Shown in pieces: positions 33,694 to 44,687 of a DNA stretch of 54,606 bases; positions within the stretch are counted from its first letter, which is position 1, and each line of letters begins with the position of its first letter. The stretch covers positions 1 to 54,606 of the forward strand of contig JAOZOH010000004.1 of the NCBI GenBank assembly GCA_029933365.1. The letters are read 5' to 3'. The DNA comes from Desulfuromusa sp. (GTDB lineage Bacteria > Desulfobacterota > Desulfuromonadia > Desulfuromonadales > Geopsychrobacteraceae). A program made the translations under genes and the position numbers. The notes under the pieces are model-generated. The model ran no database searches, was not told the DNA's origin, and saw only the letters and a program-made list of their open reading frames with translations.

Positions 33694-35517
33694 TTATCGG
33701 CACATAAAACCAATAATTTCTTCGATAAATTGTGAGCCATAACGTTGCAACTTGGCCTGTCCCACACCATTAATCTGCAAAAATGCATCCTTGTCAGTTG
33801 GCAGGGTTGCCGCCATTTCTGCCAGACTGGCATCGCCAAAGACGACATAAGGGGGAACTCCATCACGATCAGCGATCTGCTTGCGCAGAATCCGTAATTG
33901 GTTAAACAGCTCCTGGTCATATTCAAGACCAACAATTTTCCGCTCTGGACGTTTCTTCCGTCCCGGTTTAATCCGTGGTTTGGTGATCGTCAGTTCAGTC
34001 TCGCCACGCAACAAAGGTCTGGCAGCTTCGGTCAGTTTCAACACCGAATAATTACCAATATCCTGCTCCAGATAGCCATAATGGATCAACTGCCGCAGCA
34101 GGTGACTCCAATGATCCTGGTTCTGGTCGCGACCGATACCATAGGTCGAGAGTTGATCGTGGCGTAGATCAAAGATTCTCTGAGTCTTGGCACCCCGTAA
34201 CACCTCAATGACGTGACCGATACCAAACCTTTGTCCGACCCGATAAACGCACGACAAAGCTTTACGAGCATCTTCACTGGCATCATACCGCTCTGGCGGA
34301 TTGAGGCAGATATCGCAATTACCACAATCGTTTCCCAGAGTTTCGCCAAAATAACCCAACAACGCCCGGCGACGGCAGGTGCCCGACTCAGCAAATGCAA
34401 CCATTGCATTGAGTTTGTGAATTTCGATCCGTTTCTGCTCCGGATTACTCCCCTTTTCGATCAGGCCACGACTGATGGCAATGTCCCCATAGCCAAACAG
34501 CAACAGAGCTTCTGCAGGCAACCCATCTCGACCGGCACGCCCGGTTTCCTGATAGTAACTTTCCAGATTTTTCGGCAAATCATAATGGACGACAAAACGG
34601 ACATTGGGCTTATCGATCCCCATACCAAAAGCAACGGTTGCGACGACAATTTGCAAATCATCGCGGATAAAATCTTCCTGTACCTGTTTGCGCTCAGCGG
34701 CCGACAATCCAGCATGATAGGCAGCAGCGCTTAAACCATCACGTCTCAATTTACCAGCAACCTCATCAACCCGTTTACGACTCAGGCAATATACAATTCC
34801 AGACTCATTGTGGTGACTTTCGAGAAAGGCACCAAGCTGCAGATACGGTTTAGCCTTATCAATCACAGTATAACGGATGTTCGGGCGATCAAAGCTAGCG
34901 ACAACCTGCCGGGCATTTTGCAAATTCAGATGGCGGAGGATATCAAGGCGGGTTTGCTTTTCTGCTGTGGCTGTCAGTGCCACCATCAGCACTGCAGGAA
35001 AATAGCTCCGCAGCTTCCCCAAACCGGTATATTCGGGACGGAAATCATGCCCCCACTGAGAAACGCAATGAGCTTCATCAATGGCAAACAGGGAAATTTC
35101 CAACGAGCGCATTCGCTCCAGAAAATCAGCACTTAATAATCGCTCTGGGGCGACATAGAGTAAATCAAGTTGACCAGAGTGTAACTGTGCCAGAACCTGA
35201 CGTGCTTCAATAACCCCCAGTGATGAATTGTAGCATGCTGCGCGAACCCCGTTGGCCTGCAATGCATCAACCTGATCTTTCATCAGCGAAATCAGTGGGG
35301 AAACAACAATCGCAATTCCTGGGCGATGTAAGGCGGGAATCTGATAGCAGAGTGACTTACCACCACCGGTTGGCATCAGGACAAAAGCGTCTTGCCCCTG
35401 AATCAGTCCATTAATGATTTCTTCCTGATAAGTGCGGAAGGACTGATAACCAAAGACATCATTCAAGGTCTTGCGAACAGCTGCAATTTCTCCATCTTTT
35501 TGTTGTAATGCATTCAT
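33694..35517 (-). CDS. recQ: ATP-dependent DNA helicase RecQ
   Basis: A 607-residue helicase. Walker A is [16 protein letters not shown], the DEAH box is [20 protein letters not shown], and motif VI is [15 protein letters not shown]. The RecQ zinc-binding region includes the cysteines in [12 protein letters not shown] and [12 protein letters not shown] winged-helix part follows, then a C-terminal HRDC domain ([14 protein letters not shown] to QFIEEI). The length is normal. It overlaps the stop of the upstream ubiD-like gene by four bases (ATGA), so both are one transcript. Confidence 0.96.
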   Translation of the reverse strand: MNALQQKDGEIAAVRKTLNDVFGYQSFRTYQEEIINGLIQGQDAFVLMPTGGGKSLCYQIPALHRPGIAIVVSPLISLMKDQVDALQANGVRAACYNSSLGVIEARQVLAQLHSGQLDLLYVAPERLLSADFLERMRSLEISLFAIDEAHCVSQWGHDFRPEYTGLGKLRSYFPAVLMVALTATAEKQTRLDILRHLNLQNARQVVASFDRPNIRYTVIDKAKPYLQLGAFLESHHNESGIVYCLSRKRVDEVAGKLRRDGLSAAAYHAGLSAAERKQVQEDFIRDDLQIVVATVAFGMGIDKPNVRFVVHYDLPKNLESYYQETGRAGRDGLPAEALLLFGYGDIAISRGLIEKGSNPEQKRIEIHKLNAMVAFAESGTCRRRALLGYFGETLGNDCGNCDICLNPPERYDASEDARKALSCVYRVGQRFGIGHVIEVLRGAKTQRIFDLRHDQLSTYGIGRDQNQDHWSHLLRQLIHYGYLEQDIGNYSVLKLTEAARPLLRGETELTITKPRIKPGRKKRPERKIVGLEYDQELFNQLRILRKQIADRDGVPPYVVFGDASLAEMAATLPTDKDAFLQINGVGQAKLQRYGSQFIEEIIGFMCR

Positions 35518-36851
35518 TGGTTATATTCGTCCCCTCGGCGCAGTAAAAGCTCACTTGTTTGCTGATCTTCCACCACCAGCGATGCCGGTTTGACCCCGGT
35601 TGCATCGATAGCAATCCGACCGTCATCCTGATAGACGCGCTGATGCTGCAGACAATTGATCGTGCGCCACCAACTACAGGACGCTGAACGCAAATCGATA
35701 TCCTCATCAAGGAGGACCAGTAAGCGGGAATGCTGCAGGGGACTCTCACTCCAGAGAGAATGTATCAGCTCATTATTGGCGACAGTTGTCTGCGGTTTGA
35801 TTGCCAAGAGTGAGACCCCATGAAAGATTGTTTCCAGCGGCATTTGTAGATCAGAAATCTGTGGATAATCGGTCCGCAACATTTCCCGCAGCAGTATTTC
35901 ATTCGCTTTTGCGAGGAAAATATTCTCACTCGGTGGTGGTCCAACTACAGTCGTTGGAAATATCGGTTGTGGTCGATGGCGAATTGCAGTGACCTCCATT
36001 ACCGGGCAATCCGGGCGTGAAACATATTGACCCGTATGGTTGCCAAATGGCCCTTCAAGGACAGTATCTCCCGGAAAAATTTGTCCCTCAATGACAATTT
36101 CAGCATCTGCCGGAACCGCTAAAGTTTGGCTTAGGCCAGAAGTCAACTTCAACTCAGGATTGAACAATGCACGGCAGAGTGCAAACTCATCACACCCTTT
36201 AGGTAAAGGAGCCGCCGCCAGCCAGAGCAATGCTGGATCAGAACCAAGAATCAAACTTATCGGTAATGGTTTTTTCTCTTCTGCTGCTGCCGCCAGATGT
36301 TCTGCAGCTCCAGAACTAGGAGCAAAATTGATAGCAAGACGCTTAGAATCTGTGACCTGGGCACGATATAGACCCAGATTTCTCAGTCCCGTTTCCGGAT
36401 GTTGCGTCAGTGCCATCCCCAGATTGAGGTAGCGACCTCCTTCTTTCGGCCAACTCTGAATAGCTGGCAAATCAATCAGCTTCAGGTCAACCGCAAGTTG
36501 CAGTCCTGTTTTCTCGATTGAAAGTAATTTGTCTTTCTTTTCAGAAAACTGCAATCGCGCAGCAGCCGTTCCAGTTTTTTGTCGAAGTATAGCTTGTAGT
36601 TTTTCAGTGAAATGATAAAGACTTTCAGAATGGAGCAGCAAACTCGCTCTTCGTTCAGAGCCAAACAAATTTGCAGCAACAGGAAAAGGGGAACCGTCCA
36701 CTCGTTCAAAAAACAGAGCATCGCCACCACGATCTTTGCTGAATTCCCGACGACACAGGGCTGCTAATTCCAATCTGCTAGCAACACCTGTCTTGACAAC
36801 TCGGAGTTCACCATACTTGTCTATTTGCTGAAGATATTCCCTTAAATCCAT
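35514..36851 (-). CDS. UbiD-family prenylated-FMN decarboxylase
   Basis: A 445-residue protein of the UbiD family. [29 protein letters not shown] carries the typical motif, and RRDGGD-like residues occur near the start ([15 protein letters not shown]). [15 protein letters not shown] sequence and [19 protein letters not shown] follow in the C-terminal half. The family decarboxylates aromatic or unsaturated acids, for example in ubiquinone or menaquinone synthesis. It is slightly shorter than E. coli UbiD (497), and the substrate is not known. Translation is coupled to recQ. Confidence 0.87.
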   Translation of the reverse strand: MDLREYLQQIDKYGELRVVKTGVASRLELAALCRREFSKDRGGDALFFERVDGSPFPVAANLFGSERRASLLLHSESLYHFTEKLQAILRQKTGTAAARLQFSEKKDKLLSIEKTGLQLAVDLKLIDLPAIQSWPKEGGRYLNLGMALTQHPETGLRNLGLYRAQVTDSKRLAINFAPSSGAAEHLAAAAEEKKPLPISLILGSDPALLWLAAAPLPKGCDEFALCRALFNPELKLTSGLSQTLAVPADAEIVIEGQIFPGDTVLEGPFGNHTGQYVSRPDCPVMEVTAIRHRPQPIFPTTVVGPPPSENIFLAKANEILLREMLRTDYPQISDLQMPLETIFHGVSLLAIKPQTTVANNELIHSLWSESPLQHSRLLVLLDEDIDLRSASCSWWRTINCLQHQRVYQDDGRIAIDATGVKPASLVVEDQQTSELLLRRGDEYNQ

Positions 36852-36886
36852 TTCAACAGTGTACTCGATTCATTTTTCAAAAAGGC

Positions 36887-36917
36887 AAAAAAAAGCCCCT
36901 CAGCTAGCTGAAGGGCT
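36887..36917 (-). terminator. Terminator of the nuo operon
   Basis: AGCCCCTCAGCT (36894-36905) and AGCTGAAGGGCT (36906-36917) pair almost perfectly; the stem tip folds as a short loop. On the minus strand it is followed by eight T. It lies 23 nt after the nuoN stop. Confidence 0.8.
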
Positions 36918-36939
36918 CTCAAACATATATGAGATTTTT

Positions 36940-38400
36940 TCAGAATCCAGCTAACTTAGCCAGATTCATAAGTGAATTTGGAAAGATACCAAGATAGAGA
37001 ACACCGACAATAGATATTGCTATTGAAATTGCGGTCGGTATGTTGATTGAGACCCAAGCATAATCCTCTTCTGGATCTTTGAAGTACATTTGCACCATAA
37101 CCCGCAGGTAGTAGTAAAGAGATACTGCCGAATTCAGAACACCCAAAACTGCCAGCCAAATATATCCAGCTTCGATGGCACCAGCAAAGATATAAAATTT
37201 AGCGGTAAATCCAGCTGTCGGCGGTAGCCCCATTAAAGAGAAAAGGAAGATTGTCAGGACAATCCCCAGAATCGGTTTTTTATAACCAAGTCCCGCAACA
37301 CCCTCAAGGGTCAGGTTAGCTTCACCTTTCTTCCCAATTAAAACGAGAACGGCAAAAGCACCCATATTCATGAAAGTGTAAACAAGCATATAGAACAGAA
37401 TTGCCGACAGCCCGATTTCATTCCAGGCAACCAACCCGACCATTGCATAACCAGCATGGGAGATAGAAGAATATGCCAGCATTCGCTTGAGATCTTTCTG
37501 ACTCAGAGCAATGAAGTTACCGACGGTCATGGTCAGAACTGCAAGAATCCAAAACATAGACGTAAGTTCAGACTGCAGGCCATCCAGACCGATGATAGTG
37601 ACGCGCATCAAAGCTGCAAAAGCTGCAGCTTTGGGACCAGCGCTCATGAATGCTGTAATCGGAGTCGGTGCTCCCTGATAGACATCAGGAGTCCACATAT
37701 GGAATGGCGCTGCTGCAACTTTAAACAGAAAACCAACCAGCAGCAATGCCCCACCAGCAATAAACATTGTGTTCATCGCTGAATCAGGATTAGCTCTTAC
37801 ATAGGCAGCGATTCCTTCAACTTTAGTGGTACCGGTGACGCCATAAAGTAACGCAACACCGTAGAGGAGGAAACCGGTAGAAAAAGCTCCAAGGAAGAAA
37901 TATTTCAACCCAGCTTCGTTAGAGCGGGTCTGATTCCGGAAAAAGCCCGCTAAAACATAAAGGGAAACCGATAATACTTCCAAACCGAGGAAAATCGTCA
38001 TCAGATCGGTTCCTGAGGCCATCCACATCGCCCCTGCGGTGGTAAACAGAATCAGCGGATAATACTCACTAACCGGATAACCTTCACGCTTCAGATAATC
38101 ATCTGACATCAGGATAGTCAAGGCGGCGGCTAAGATACAAATCATACTGAAGAAGGTCGCGAAGTTATCAAACAGGACACTTCCAGCAAATCCCGCTTGC
38201 GGGTTGTTCCAACCAGACAACGTGACAAATCCTGTAACAACCAGAGCGAAAATACTCAGCCAGGCAACGTGTGTGGTGCTTCCACGTTTGGAAAAAACTG
38301 AGACCATCAGTATCCCCATACCAAAAACACAGAGTACCAGTGATGGCATAATTGCCTGAAAATTCACATTCTGGATGGCTTCTTGAACCAGATTTTCCAT
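36940..38400 (-). CDS. nuoN: NADH-quinone oxidoreductase subunit N
   Basis: A 486-residue membrane protein with about 14 helices, one of three antiporter-like proton-pumping subunits of complex I. It has the conserved Lys/Glu-containing helices, including YPLILFTTAGAMWMASGTDL, FKVAAAPFHMWTPDVYQGAPTP and SQKDLKRMLAYSSISHAGY. It is the last gene of the operon and is followed by a terminator. Confidence 0.95.
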   Translation of the reverse strand: MENLVQEAIQNVNFQAIMPSLVLCVFGMGILMVSVFSKRGSTTHVAWLSIFALVVTGFVTLSGWNNPQAGFAGSVLFDNFATFFSMICILAAALTILMSDDYLKREGYPVSEYYPLILFTTAGAMWMASGTDLMTIFLGLEVLSVSLYVLAGFFRNQTRSNEAGLKYFFLGAFSTGFLLYGVALLYGVTGTTKVEGIAAYVRANPDSAMNTMFIAGGALLLVGFLFKVAAAPFHMWTPDVYQGAPTPITAFMSAGPKAAAFAALMRVTIIGLDGLQSELTSMFWILAVLTMTVGNFIALSQKDLKRMLAYSSISHAGYAMVGLVAWNEIGLSAILFYMLVYTFMNMGAFAVLVLIGKKGEANLTLEGVAGLGYKKPILGIVLTIFLFSLMGLPPTAGFTAKFYIFAGAIEAGYIWLAVLGVLNSAVSLYYYLRVMVQMYFKDPEEDYAWVSINIPTAISIAISIVGVLYLGIFPNSLMNLAKLAGF

Positions 38401-38451
38401 CTAACAGCTCCTCGGAACCAGTGTTATTTCAACTTAAAGTACAGTTATAAT

Positions 38452-40035
38452 CTATTTATGATCTGCGTGTGTATCGGTGTGACTGTTTGCATGTCCAGTA
38501 GCGGCAGGTTGATGCATTTCAACCACAGCAATCTTATTTGCACCCATCTGCTCCAGCATTTGTTCCATAGCAGGGTTCATTTTTGAAAAGAAGGTATTTG
38601 GAGCAACGCCAATCCAGAAAACGAACAGTAACAGTGGCAACATAATGACAATTTCGCGGGTCGACAAGTCCTTAAGATTTTCATTTTTAGGATTAGTGAC
38701 CTTGCCAAACATAACTCGTTGATAAACCCAAAGCATATAAACGGCGGCAAGAATCACACCGGTTGTTGCAAAAACTGCGTACCAACGTAAACTACTCTGA
38801 AATGCCCCCATTAGCGCAAGAAACTCACCAACAAAACCATTGGTTCCGGGCAGACCAATAGAGGAAAATGTGATGATCATAAATATGGTTGCAAAAATCG
38901 GCATTTTAGTTGCGACTCCACCGAACTCAGTAATCAGACGAGTGTGGCGGCGTTCATAAAGAAATCCAACAATAAGGAAGAGTGCGCCAGTTGAAATACC
39001 GTGGTTGATCATCTGAATCATGCCACCAGCCAGACCCTGCAAGTTCATCGAAAAGACACCAAGCATAACAAAACCAAGGTGGGCAACTGATGAGTAGGCA
39101 ACCAGTTTCTTAATATCATCCTGCATCATCGCAACTAGCGAGCCGTAGATAATCCCGACAACACTCAGAAAAGCCAGAAAAGGGATAAAAGTCGGTAGTG
39201 CATCAGGGAACATCGGCATGGCAAAACGGACGTACCCGTAAGTACCCATTTTCAACAGAACTGCTGCCAAGATAACCGAACCCGCTGTCGGTGCTTCGGT
39301 GTGAGCATCGGGCAACCAGGTATGGAGAGGAAACATTGGTACTTTAATCGCAAAGCTGAAACCAAATGCGAGGAACAGCCAGAACTGGGCATTGTACGGC
39401 AGATCAAGTTTATAGAGCTCTTCGATACCAAACCCATTTGTCAGAGTGCCGCTCTGTTGTGCAAAATAGTAGACAAAGATAATTGCCACCAGCATCAACA
39501 GAGAACCAACAGCGGTATAGATGAAAAACTTGACTGCAGCGTAAATCCGGTTTTTGCCGCCCCAGATACCAATCAGGAAATACATCGGGATAAGCATCAA
39601 TTCCCAAAAAATGTAGAACAGGAATAAATCGAGTGAAATGAAGGCGCCAAGCATGCCGGTTTCAAGCAGCAGTAACATCGCCATGAAACCTTTGATATTC
39701 TTCTCCACCGCATTCCAGGTAGAAAGAATTGTAATCGGCGTGATAAAGGTTGTCAGCATCACCAGCCAAAGGCTGATACCGTCAACACCAATGTTATAAT
39801 TCATCTGGAAAAAGTTGCCAATATTGATCCACTCGTAAAACTCACGATAGTGCATTCCACCTGACGTTGTAAAAACATTATCAAACGCCAGAGGTAAGCT
39901 GATTGCGAAAGTAATCAATGAAACTGCCAGAGTAACCCCTTTAAGCAGTCCACCGTTATCCCGTGGCAGGAAGAGAAGAATCAGTATCCCCAACAACGGG
40001 AAAAAAGTCATCATACTGAGAAGGTAATCAGCCAT
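38452..40035 (-). CDS. nuoM: NADH-quinone oxidoreductase subunit M
   Basis: A 527-residue antiporter-like subunit. Motifs include FYIFWELMLIPMYFLIGIWGG, KVPMFPLHTWLPDAHTEAPT and MQDDIKKLVAYSSVAHLGF, with conserved Glu and Lys residues of the proton path. The C-terminus has an unusual histidine-rich tail (HQPAATGHANSHTDTHADHK). It lies between nuoL and nuoN. Confidence 0.95.
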   Translation of the reverse strand: MADYLLSMMTFFPLLGILILLFLPRDNGGLLKGVTLAVSLITFAISLPLAFDNVFTTSGGMHYREFYEWINIGNFFQMNYNIGVDGISLWLVMLTTFITPITILSTWNAVEKNIKGFMAMLLLLETGMLGAFISLDLFLFYIFWELMLIPMYFLIGIWGGKNRIYAAVKFFIYTAVGSLLMLVAIIFVYYFAQQSGTLTNGFGIEELYKLDLPYNAQFWLFLAFGFSFAIKVPMFPLHTWLPDAHTEAPTAGSVILAAVLLKMGTYGYVRFAMPMFPDALPTFIPFLAFLSVVGIIYGSLVAMMQDDIKKLVAYSSVAHLGFVMLGVFSMNLQGLAGGMIQMINHGISTGALFLIVGFLYERRHTRLITEFGGVATKMPIFATIFMIITFSSIGLPGTNGFVGEFLALMGAFQSSLRWYAVFATTGVILAAVYMLWVYQRVMFGKVTNPKNENLKDLSTREIVIMLPLLLFVFWIGVAPNTFFSKMNPAMEQMLEQMGANKIAVVEMHQPAATGHANSHTDTHADHK

Positions 40036-40086
40036 GTGGAATCGCTCCTTGCAGCTTTATCGTAATTTGCTGGCGAACTAAATTAT

Positions 40087-42051
40087 CTAAAAAATGAAAA
40101 AACCGACGATCACGACTACACCGACCACCATGACCATAGCGTAGTTATAAAGATAACCGGACTGAGTGTAGCGGAGACCAGATCCAATCCCCTTAACCAC
40201 CCATGCACAACCATTAACAACACCATCAACCACTTTGACGTCAAATCCACGCCATAGAAATGTGCCGATCTTTTTACATGGATTGACAAAAACGGCATCA
40301 TACAGTTCATCGATATACCATTTGTTGAAGATAACCCTGTGGGCACCCTCAAACCGGGCAACAAATTTCGCTGGAAGTTCCGGATTTCTGATATACATAA
40401 CCCAAGCGATAAAAATGCCGATGGTAGCGATCGCAACAGAAACTGCCATCAGCGTATATTCAGTTGCATGCGTTCCATGTGCATGGATTTCATTTGCATG
40501 CTGTGCATGTGCAAAAACCGGTGCCAGGAATGCGTCAAAACGATTGGCACCGCCCAAAATTTTCGGGATACCAATATACCCACCAACCACAGCAAAGAAA
40601 CCGAGGAACATCAACGGAATGGTAATTGTAAACGGAGATTCTGGAATATGATCCTTTGCTCGTGGATCAGTTTTCTGCTCACCAAAGAAGGTCATAAAGA
40701 CCAGGCGGAACATGTAGAATGCCGTCATCCCGGCGGCAGCTGCGCCAAGCAACCAGAGCAACCAGTGACCGCGAGTCGATCCAAATGACCACCAGAGAAT
40801 TTCATCCTTAGAGAAAAAACCGGAGAACAGTGGAATGCCAGAGATCGCAATTGTAGAGACCAGGAAGGTGATAAAAGTGATCGGCATCTTCTTCCGCAAG
40901 CCACCCATATTGCGCATATCCTGAGGGTCATCGTGCAAATGGGCATGGTGATACGCATGATGCAATCCATGAATAACCGAGCCGGAACCGAGGAACAGAC
41001 AAGCTTTGAAGAACGCATGAGTCATCAGATGGAAGATACCTGCCGAAAAAGCACCAACACCCATCGCCAGAAACATGTAGCCCAACTGAGAGACCGTTGA
41101 ATAAGCGAGCACCCGCTTGATATCATTTTGCGCCAGACCGATGGTTGCCGCAAAAAATGCAGTCAATCCACCAACGATAGCAATCGTCATCATCGTTGCT
41201 GGAGCCATGGCGAATAAACCATTCATCCGGCCAATCATATAAACACCTGCTGTAACCATCGTCGCCGCATGGATCAATGCTGAAACAGGAGTAGGACCTT
41301 CCATCGCATCGGGTAACCAGGTGAACAGTGGGATCTGTGCTGACTTGCCAGTCGCTCCAAGAAAAAAACAGAGGGTAACAACAGTAATCAACAACCCGCC
41401 AGACTCAAGTAGATGGCCACTTTCAGCAATTTTTACAAAATTGAGAGTCCATACCCCCTTGTTAGCCAGAGCCCAAAAGAGGGTCAGCAAGCCACAGAGG
41501 AAACCAAAATCACCAATCCGGTTGACAATAAAAGCTTTGTTAGCGGCGGTGCTAGCACTTTTCTTTTCGTAGTAATAGCCGATCAATAAATAGGAACAGA
41601 GGCCGACGCCTTCCCAGCCGATAAACATAACCAGGGCATTGCCACCAAGAACCAGCATCAACATGGCAAAAGCAAACAGGTTCATGTAACAGAAGAAACG
41701 GTAGTAACCCTCTTCACCATGCATATAGCCAATTGAGTACAGGTGAATCAGAGTCCCGACACCAGTAACCACCATAATCATGACTGCTGACAATGGATCC
41801 AGCAGTAACTCCCAATTGAGCTGGAAATTTCCGACTGACATCCAGGAGGCCAGAACAAGCTCATGGACCTTTTCTGTGTCGCCTATCAGTTTGAACAAGT
41901 TCTGAGCAGCAACCAAAAATGAAAGAAACACCATACCGGTAGCAATACCGCCAATGATCGCTTCATTTTTGATCTTCTTACCGAACAGGCCGTTGAAGAT
42001 CGACCCGACTAGCGGGAAGAATGGGATGAGCCACAGATTACTGTACATCAA
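40087..42051 (-). CDS. nuoL: NADH-quinone oxidoreductase subunit L
   Basis: A 654-residue antiporter-like subunit, the largest membrane subunit of complex I. It has FIGWEGVGLCSYLLIGYYY, the Lys-bearing KSAQIPLFTWLPDAMEGPTPVSALIHAATMV, and DIKRVLAYSTVSQLGY. The C-terminal extension forms the lateral helix. It is separated from nuoK by about 200 bp occupied by a dispersed palindromic element, unlike the tight packing elsewhere in the operon. Confidence 0.95.
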   Translation of the reverse strand: MMYSNLWLIPFFPLVGSIFNGLFGKKIKNEAIIGGIATGMVFLSFLVAAQNLFKLIGDTEKVHELVLASWMSVGNFQLNWELLLDPLSAVMIMVVTGVGTLIHLYSIGYMHGEEGYYRFFCYMNLFAFAMLMLVLGGNALVMFIGWEGVGLCSYLLIGYYYEKKSASTAANKAFIVNRIGDFGFLCGLLTLFWALANKGVWTLNFVKIAESGHLLESGGLLITVVTLCFFLGATGKSAQIPLFTWLPDAMEGPTPVSALIHAATMVTAGVYMIGRMNGLFAMAPATMMTIAIVGGLTAFFAATIGLAQNDIKRVLAYSTVSQLGYMFLAMGVGAFSAGIFHLMTHAFFKACLFLGSGSVIHGLHHAYHHAHLHDDPQDMRNMGGLRKKMPITFITFLVSTIAISGIPLFSGFFSKDEILWWSFGSTRGHWLLWLLGAAAAGMTAFYMFRLVFMTFFGEQKTDPRAKDHIPESPFTITIPLMFLGFFAVVGGYIGIPKILGGANRFDAFLAPVFAHAQHANEIHAHGTHATEYTLMAVSVAIATIGIFIAWVMYIRNPELPAKFVARFEGAHRVIFNKWYIDELYDAVFVNPCKKIGTFLWRGFDVKVVDGVVNGCAWVVKGIGSGLRYTQSGYLYNYAMVMVVGVVVIVGFFIF

Positions 42052-42125
42052 ACTCTCCTATTAGCTGAAACACCCGTAAAAGTGGAAACATCTTCTACTT
42101 GATGCTCTTTAATAAATTTTGAAAT

Positions 42126-42252
42126 GATGGCTAAGCAAAAATTTCGTCTTACAAGGCGCAGCGGGTTTTCAGGGGTGAAGACATACACATTGTATGTCGA
42201 GATCCTGAAAAAACGCTGTAACACAGTAAGTCGGACTTTTTGCAACGCCATC
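42126..42252. repeat. 127-bp dispersed palindromic element, copy 2
   Basis: It begins GATGGC and ends GCCATC, has the central hairpin CATACA/TGTATG, and aligns over its full length with 7893-8019. The right end overlaps the nuoK stop codon (TCA at 42251-42253 on the plus strand). It therefore lies in the transcribed region between nuoK and nuoL and would form a long hairpin in the mRNA. Confidence 0.8.
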
Positions 42253-42553
42253 ACCATTTGAGCATATTGAAATCGTCGGTATCGATTGAATCTTTATTGC
42301 GAAAGAATGCAATCATCAACGCTAGCCCTACAGCTGCCTCAGCAGCAGCAACCGTCATAACAAAGAACACAAAAATCTGACCATCCATATTACCAACATG
42401 GCGTGATAGAGCAATAAAGGTCAGGTTCACCGAATTGAGCATCACCTCAATGCACATGAAAATAACAATGGCATTCTTCCGCGTGAGCACACCAAATGTT
42501 CCGATGGCAAACAGAATAGCGCTCAACAATAAGTAGTGATTTACGGTAATCAT
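42251..42553 (-). CDS. nuoK: NADH-quinone oxidoreductase subunit K
   Basis: A 100-residue protein with three membrane helices. It carries the two conserved Glu residues in [12 protein letters not shown] and [13 protein letters not shown]. An open frame extends to 42670, but GGAG lies 7 nt before the ATG at 42553 and the family N-terminus starts there. It overlaps none of nuoJ (26 bp gap). The palindromic element touches its stop codon. Confidence 0.94.
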   Translation of the reverse strand: MITVNHYLLLSAILFAIGTFGVLTRKNAIVIFMCIEVMLNSVNLTFIALSRHVGNMDGQIFVFFVMTVAAAEAAVGLALMIAFFRNKDSIDTDDFNMLKW

Positions 42554-42578
42554 GATCAATCTCCCGAGTTGAACTCGA

Positions 42579-43082
42579 TTAAACTTCGCGCTTTGAAAGG
42601 ATGACAGCTCCGACAATTGCGACCAGTAACAGGATCGAGGCGATCTCAAAGGGGAGCAAAAAATCAACAAACATGGCTCTACCGATCAGTTCGGTATGAC
42701 CGTAACTTGCTATCACTTCACTTGTCACACTACCACCGGTTCCGGTTGCTTCACCCGCTCCAAGAAAATAAGCAGAAACAAACAGAACCAGCGCAGCAAG
42801 AACTCCGGCTCCGGCCATTCCATGGGTGTAGCGCTCTTTCACTGCCAGACCAAGGTTCAGCAACATGATGACAAAAACGATCAGCACCATAATTGCTCCG
42901 GCATACACCATAATTTGAATCGCAGCCATAAAGGGAGATTCCAACATGATATAAAACACCGCAAGGCAGAGAAAAGTGGTAATCAGATTTAAGGCACTGT
43001 TGACCGGATTACGGCATTGAGTGACAAAAATTGCCGAAATGACAGCAACCGATGCGGTAAGATAAAAAAGAATGACTTCCAT
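42579..43082 (-). CDS. nuoJ: NADH-quinone oxidoreductase subunit J
   Basis: A 167-residue protein with five membrane helices. [22 protein letters not shown] and [22 protein letters not shown] are typical NuoJ signatures, the second containing the pi-bulge helix. It is between nuoI and nuoK with short gaps and belongs to the same operon. Confidence 0.94.
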   Translation of the reverse strand: MEVILFYLTASVAVISAIFVTQCRNPVNSALNLITTFLCLAVFYIMLESPFMAAIQIMVYAGAIMVLIVFVIMLLNLGLAVKERYTHGMAGAGVLAALVLFVSAYFLGAGEATGTGGSVTSEVIASYGHTELIGRAMFVDFLLPFEIASILLLVAIVGAVILSKREV

Positions 43083-43100
43083 GATAACGTGAGCTCCTTG

Positions 43101-43499
43101 TTACGACTTGAGAAGACGTTGCTTGCCAAAGTCAAAATCATCGCGGCTGAAGTTTGCCAGTTCGTAAGCATCAGTCATTTCAATTGCTTCCATCGGACAA
43201 GCTTCAACACAGTAGCCACAGAAAATACAGCGCAGCATGTCGATTTCAAAAACTGCTGGATATTTTTCACCCTTTTCATTTTCAGCGGGGACTACCGTGA
43301 TACATTTTGCCGGACAAACCGTCGGGCAGAGATAACAGGCGACACATTTCTCACGATCCGGGGTCGGAACTAGACGATGAAGCCCTCGAAAACGCGGTGA
43401 CATCTGTAGCTTCTGCTTCGGATACTGCACTGTTGTCGTGTTCCCAGGCAACAGATGCTTCAGGGTAATACTCAAGCCTTTGGCAAACTCTTTAAACAT
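43101..43499 (-). CDS. nuoI: NADH-quinone oxidoreductase subunit I
   Basis: A 132-residue ferredoxin-like subunit. Two 4Fe-4S motifs are present, CVACYLCPTVCP and CIFCGYCVEACP, which carry electrons (clusters N6a/N6b) toward quinone. It is shorter than the E. coli protein (180), mainly at the ends. It is 26 bp after nuoH. Confidence 0.95.
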   Translation of the reverse strand: MFKEFAKGLSITLKHLLPGNTTTVQYPKQKLQMSPRFRGLHRLVPTPDREKCVACYLCPTVCPAKCITVVPAENEKGEKYPAVFEIDMLRCIFCGYCVEACPMEAIEMTDAYELANFSRDDFDFGKQRLLKS

Positions 43500-43525
43500 A
43501 ACTATCCTCTACACAACGTGGGTTA

Positions 43526-44584
43526 CTACCAGAGAAGAATTGCAATACCTGTGACCACAATATTTATAAGTGCCAAGGGCAGCATCACCTTCCAACCCAG
43601 GAACATCAACTGGTCGTAACGAAGACGCGGGAAAGTTGCCCGAATCCAGATGAAGAAGAACATGAATGCAAATACTTTGATCAGAAAGTTTATCCAGCCA
43701 TAGAATGGCCCACTCCATCCACCTAGAAATAAGGTTGTAGCAATTGCAGACACAGTGATCATGTTGGCATATTCAGCCATAAAGAACAGAGCGTATTTCA
43801 TCGCCGAATATTCGGTACAGAAACCAGAAACCAGCTCGGTTTCGGCTTCGGGCAAATCGAACGGAGTCCTGTTGATTTCAGCCATAGAGCCAATAACAAA
43901 CAACCCAAATGCCAGAGGTTGGCAAAAGATATACCAGTTTGGAATAAAACTGAGTGATTCAATTCCCCAGAGAGGCAACTGCTGCGCCGCGACAATGCCA
44001 CGCAGACTGAGGGTTTCTGAAAGCATAAAAATAGCAACAATAGAGAGGCCAACGGCAAGTTCGTAGGAAATCATCTGTGCCGTTGAGCGAATACCACCGA
44101 GCAAAGAATATTTATTATTGGATGATAAACCTGCCAGCACAATGCCGTAGACCCCGAGCCCGGCCATCGCCACGATGAACAGCACACCAATGTTCAGATC
44201 GGCTATCTGCATCGGAACCGTATACAGGGTGCCATCGTAGGTAAACTTAAGATCCCCCCCGAAAGGAATGACCGCAATCGAAATAAAAGCGGGAGCCAGA
44301 AGCATCATCGGGGCGAGGATAAAAGCAAACCAGTGCGCCTGAGAAGGGATAATGTCCTCTTTAAAAAAGAGCTTCACCCCGTCTGCAATTGGCTGCAACA
44401 GACCCTTTGGACCCGTCATGGTTGGTCCCATCCGAGTCTGCATTCTGCCAATGATCTTACGCTCTGCGTAGGTCGCATAAGCAACAATCAATATCGTCAC
44501 TACAAAAGCCACTGCAATTTTTACCAGCATGACTCCTGTAAATAACCAAGGCGTTTCCGAGAGTGTCAGAACTTCTGGCGTCAT
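43526..44584 (-). CDS. nuoH: NADH-quinone oxidoreductase subunit H
   Basis: A 352-residue protein with eight or nine membrane helices that forms the quinone chamber. It has GRMQTRMGPTMTGPKGLLQPIADGVKL and EINRTPFDLPEAETELVSGFCTEYS. An ATG two codons upstream (44590) abuts the GAGG box, while the ATG at 44584 has 6 nt spacing, so 44584 was chosen. It directly follows nuoD; there is no nuoE, nuoF or nuoG between. Confidence 0.94.
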   Translation of the reverse strand: MTPEVLTLSETPWLFTGVMLVKIAVAFVVTILIVAYATYAERKIIGRMQTRMGPTMTGPKGLLQPIADGVKLFFKEDIIPSQAHWFAFILAPMMLLAPAFISIAVIPFGGDLKFTYDGTLYTVPMQIADLNIGVLFIVAMAGLGVYGIVLAGLSSNNKYSLLGGIRSTAQMISYELAVGLSIVAIFMLSETLSLRGIVAAQQLPLWGIESLSFIPNWYIFCQPLAFGLFVIGSMAEINRTPFDLPEAETELVSGFCTEYSAMKYALFFMAEYANMITVSAIATTLFLGGWSGPFYGWINFLIKVFAFMFFFIWIRATFPRLRYDQLMFLGWKVMLPLALINIVVTGIAILLW

Positions 44585-44687
44585 GACCATCCTCTTCCTT
44601 CATCAGTCTATGGCATTTCTGCCGTTTTCAGCCGGTTAGCACTACTACCAGCAATCCAATAAAATAAAGTACACACTAACTCATCAA

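Noticed and set aside
34213..34734. Plus-strand open frame of 173 codons
   Set aside because: It is the antisense shadow of recQ, whose protein is complete and well conserved.
42554..42670. N-terminal extension of nuoK
   Set aside because: It lies within nuoJ sequence, and the family N-terminus begins at the ATG at 42553, which has a ribosome site.
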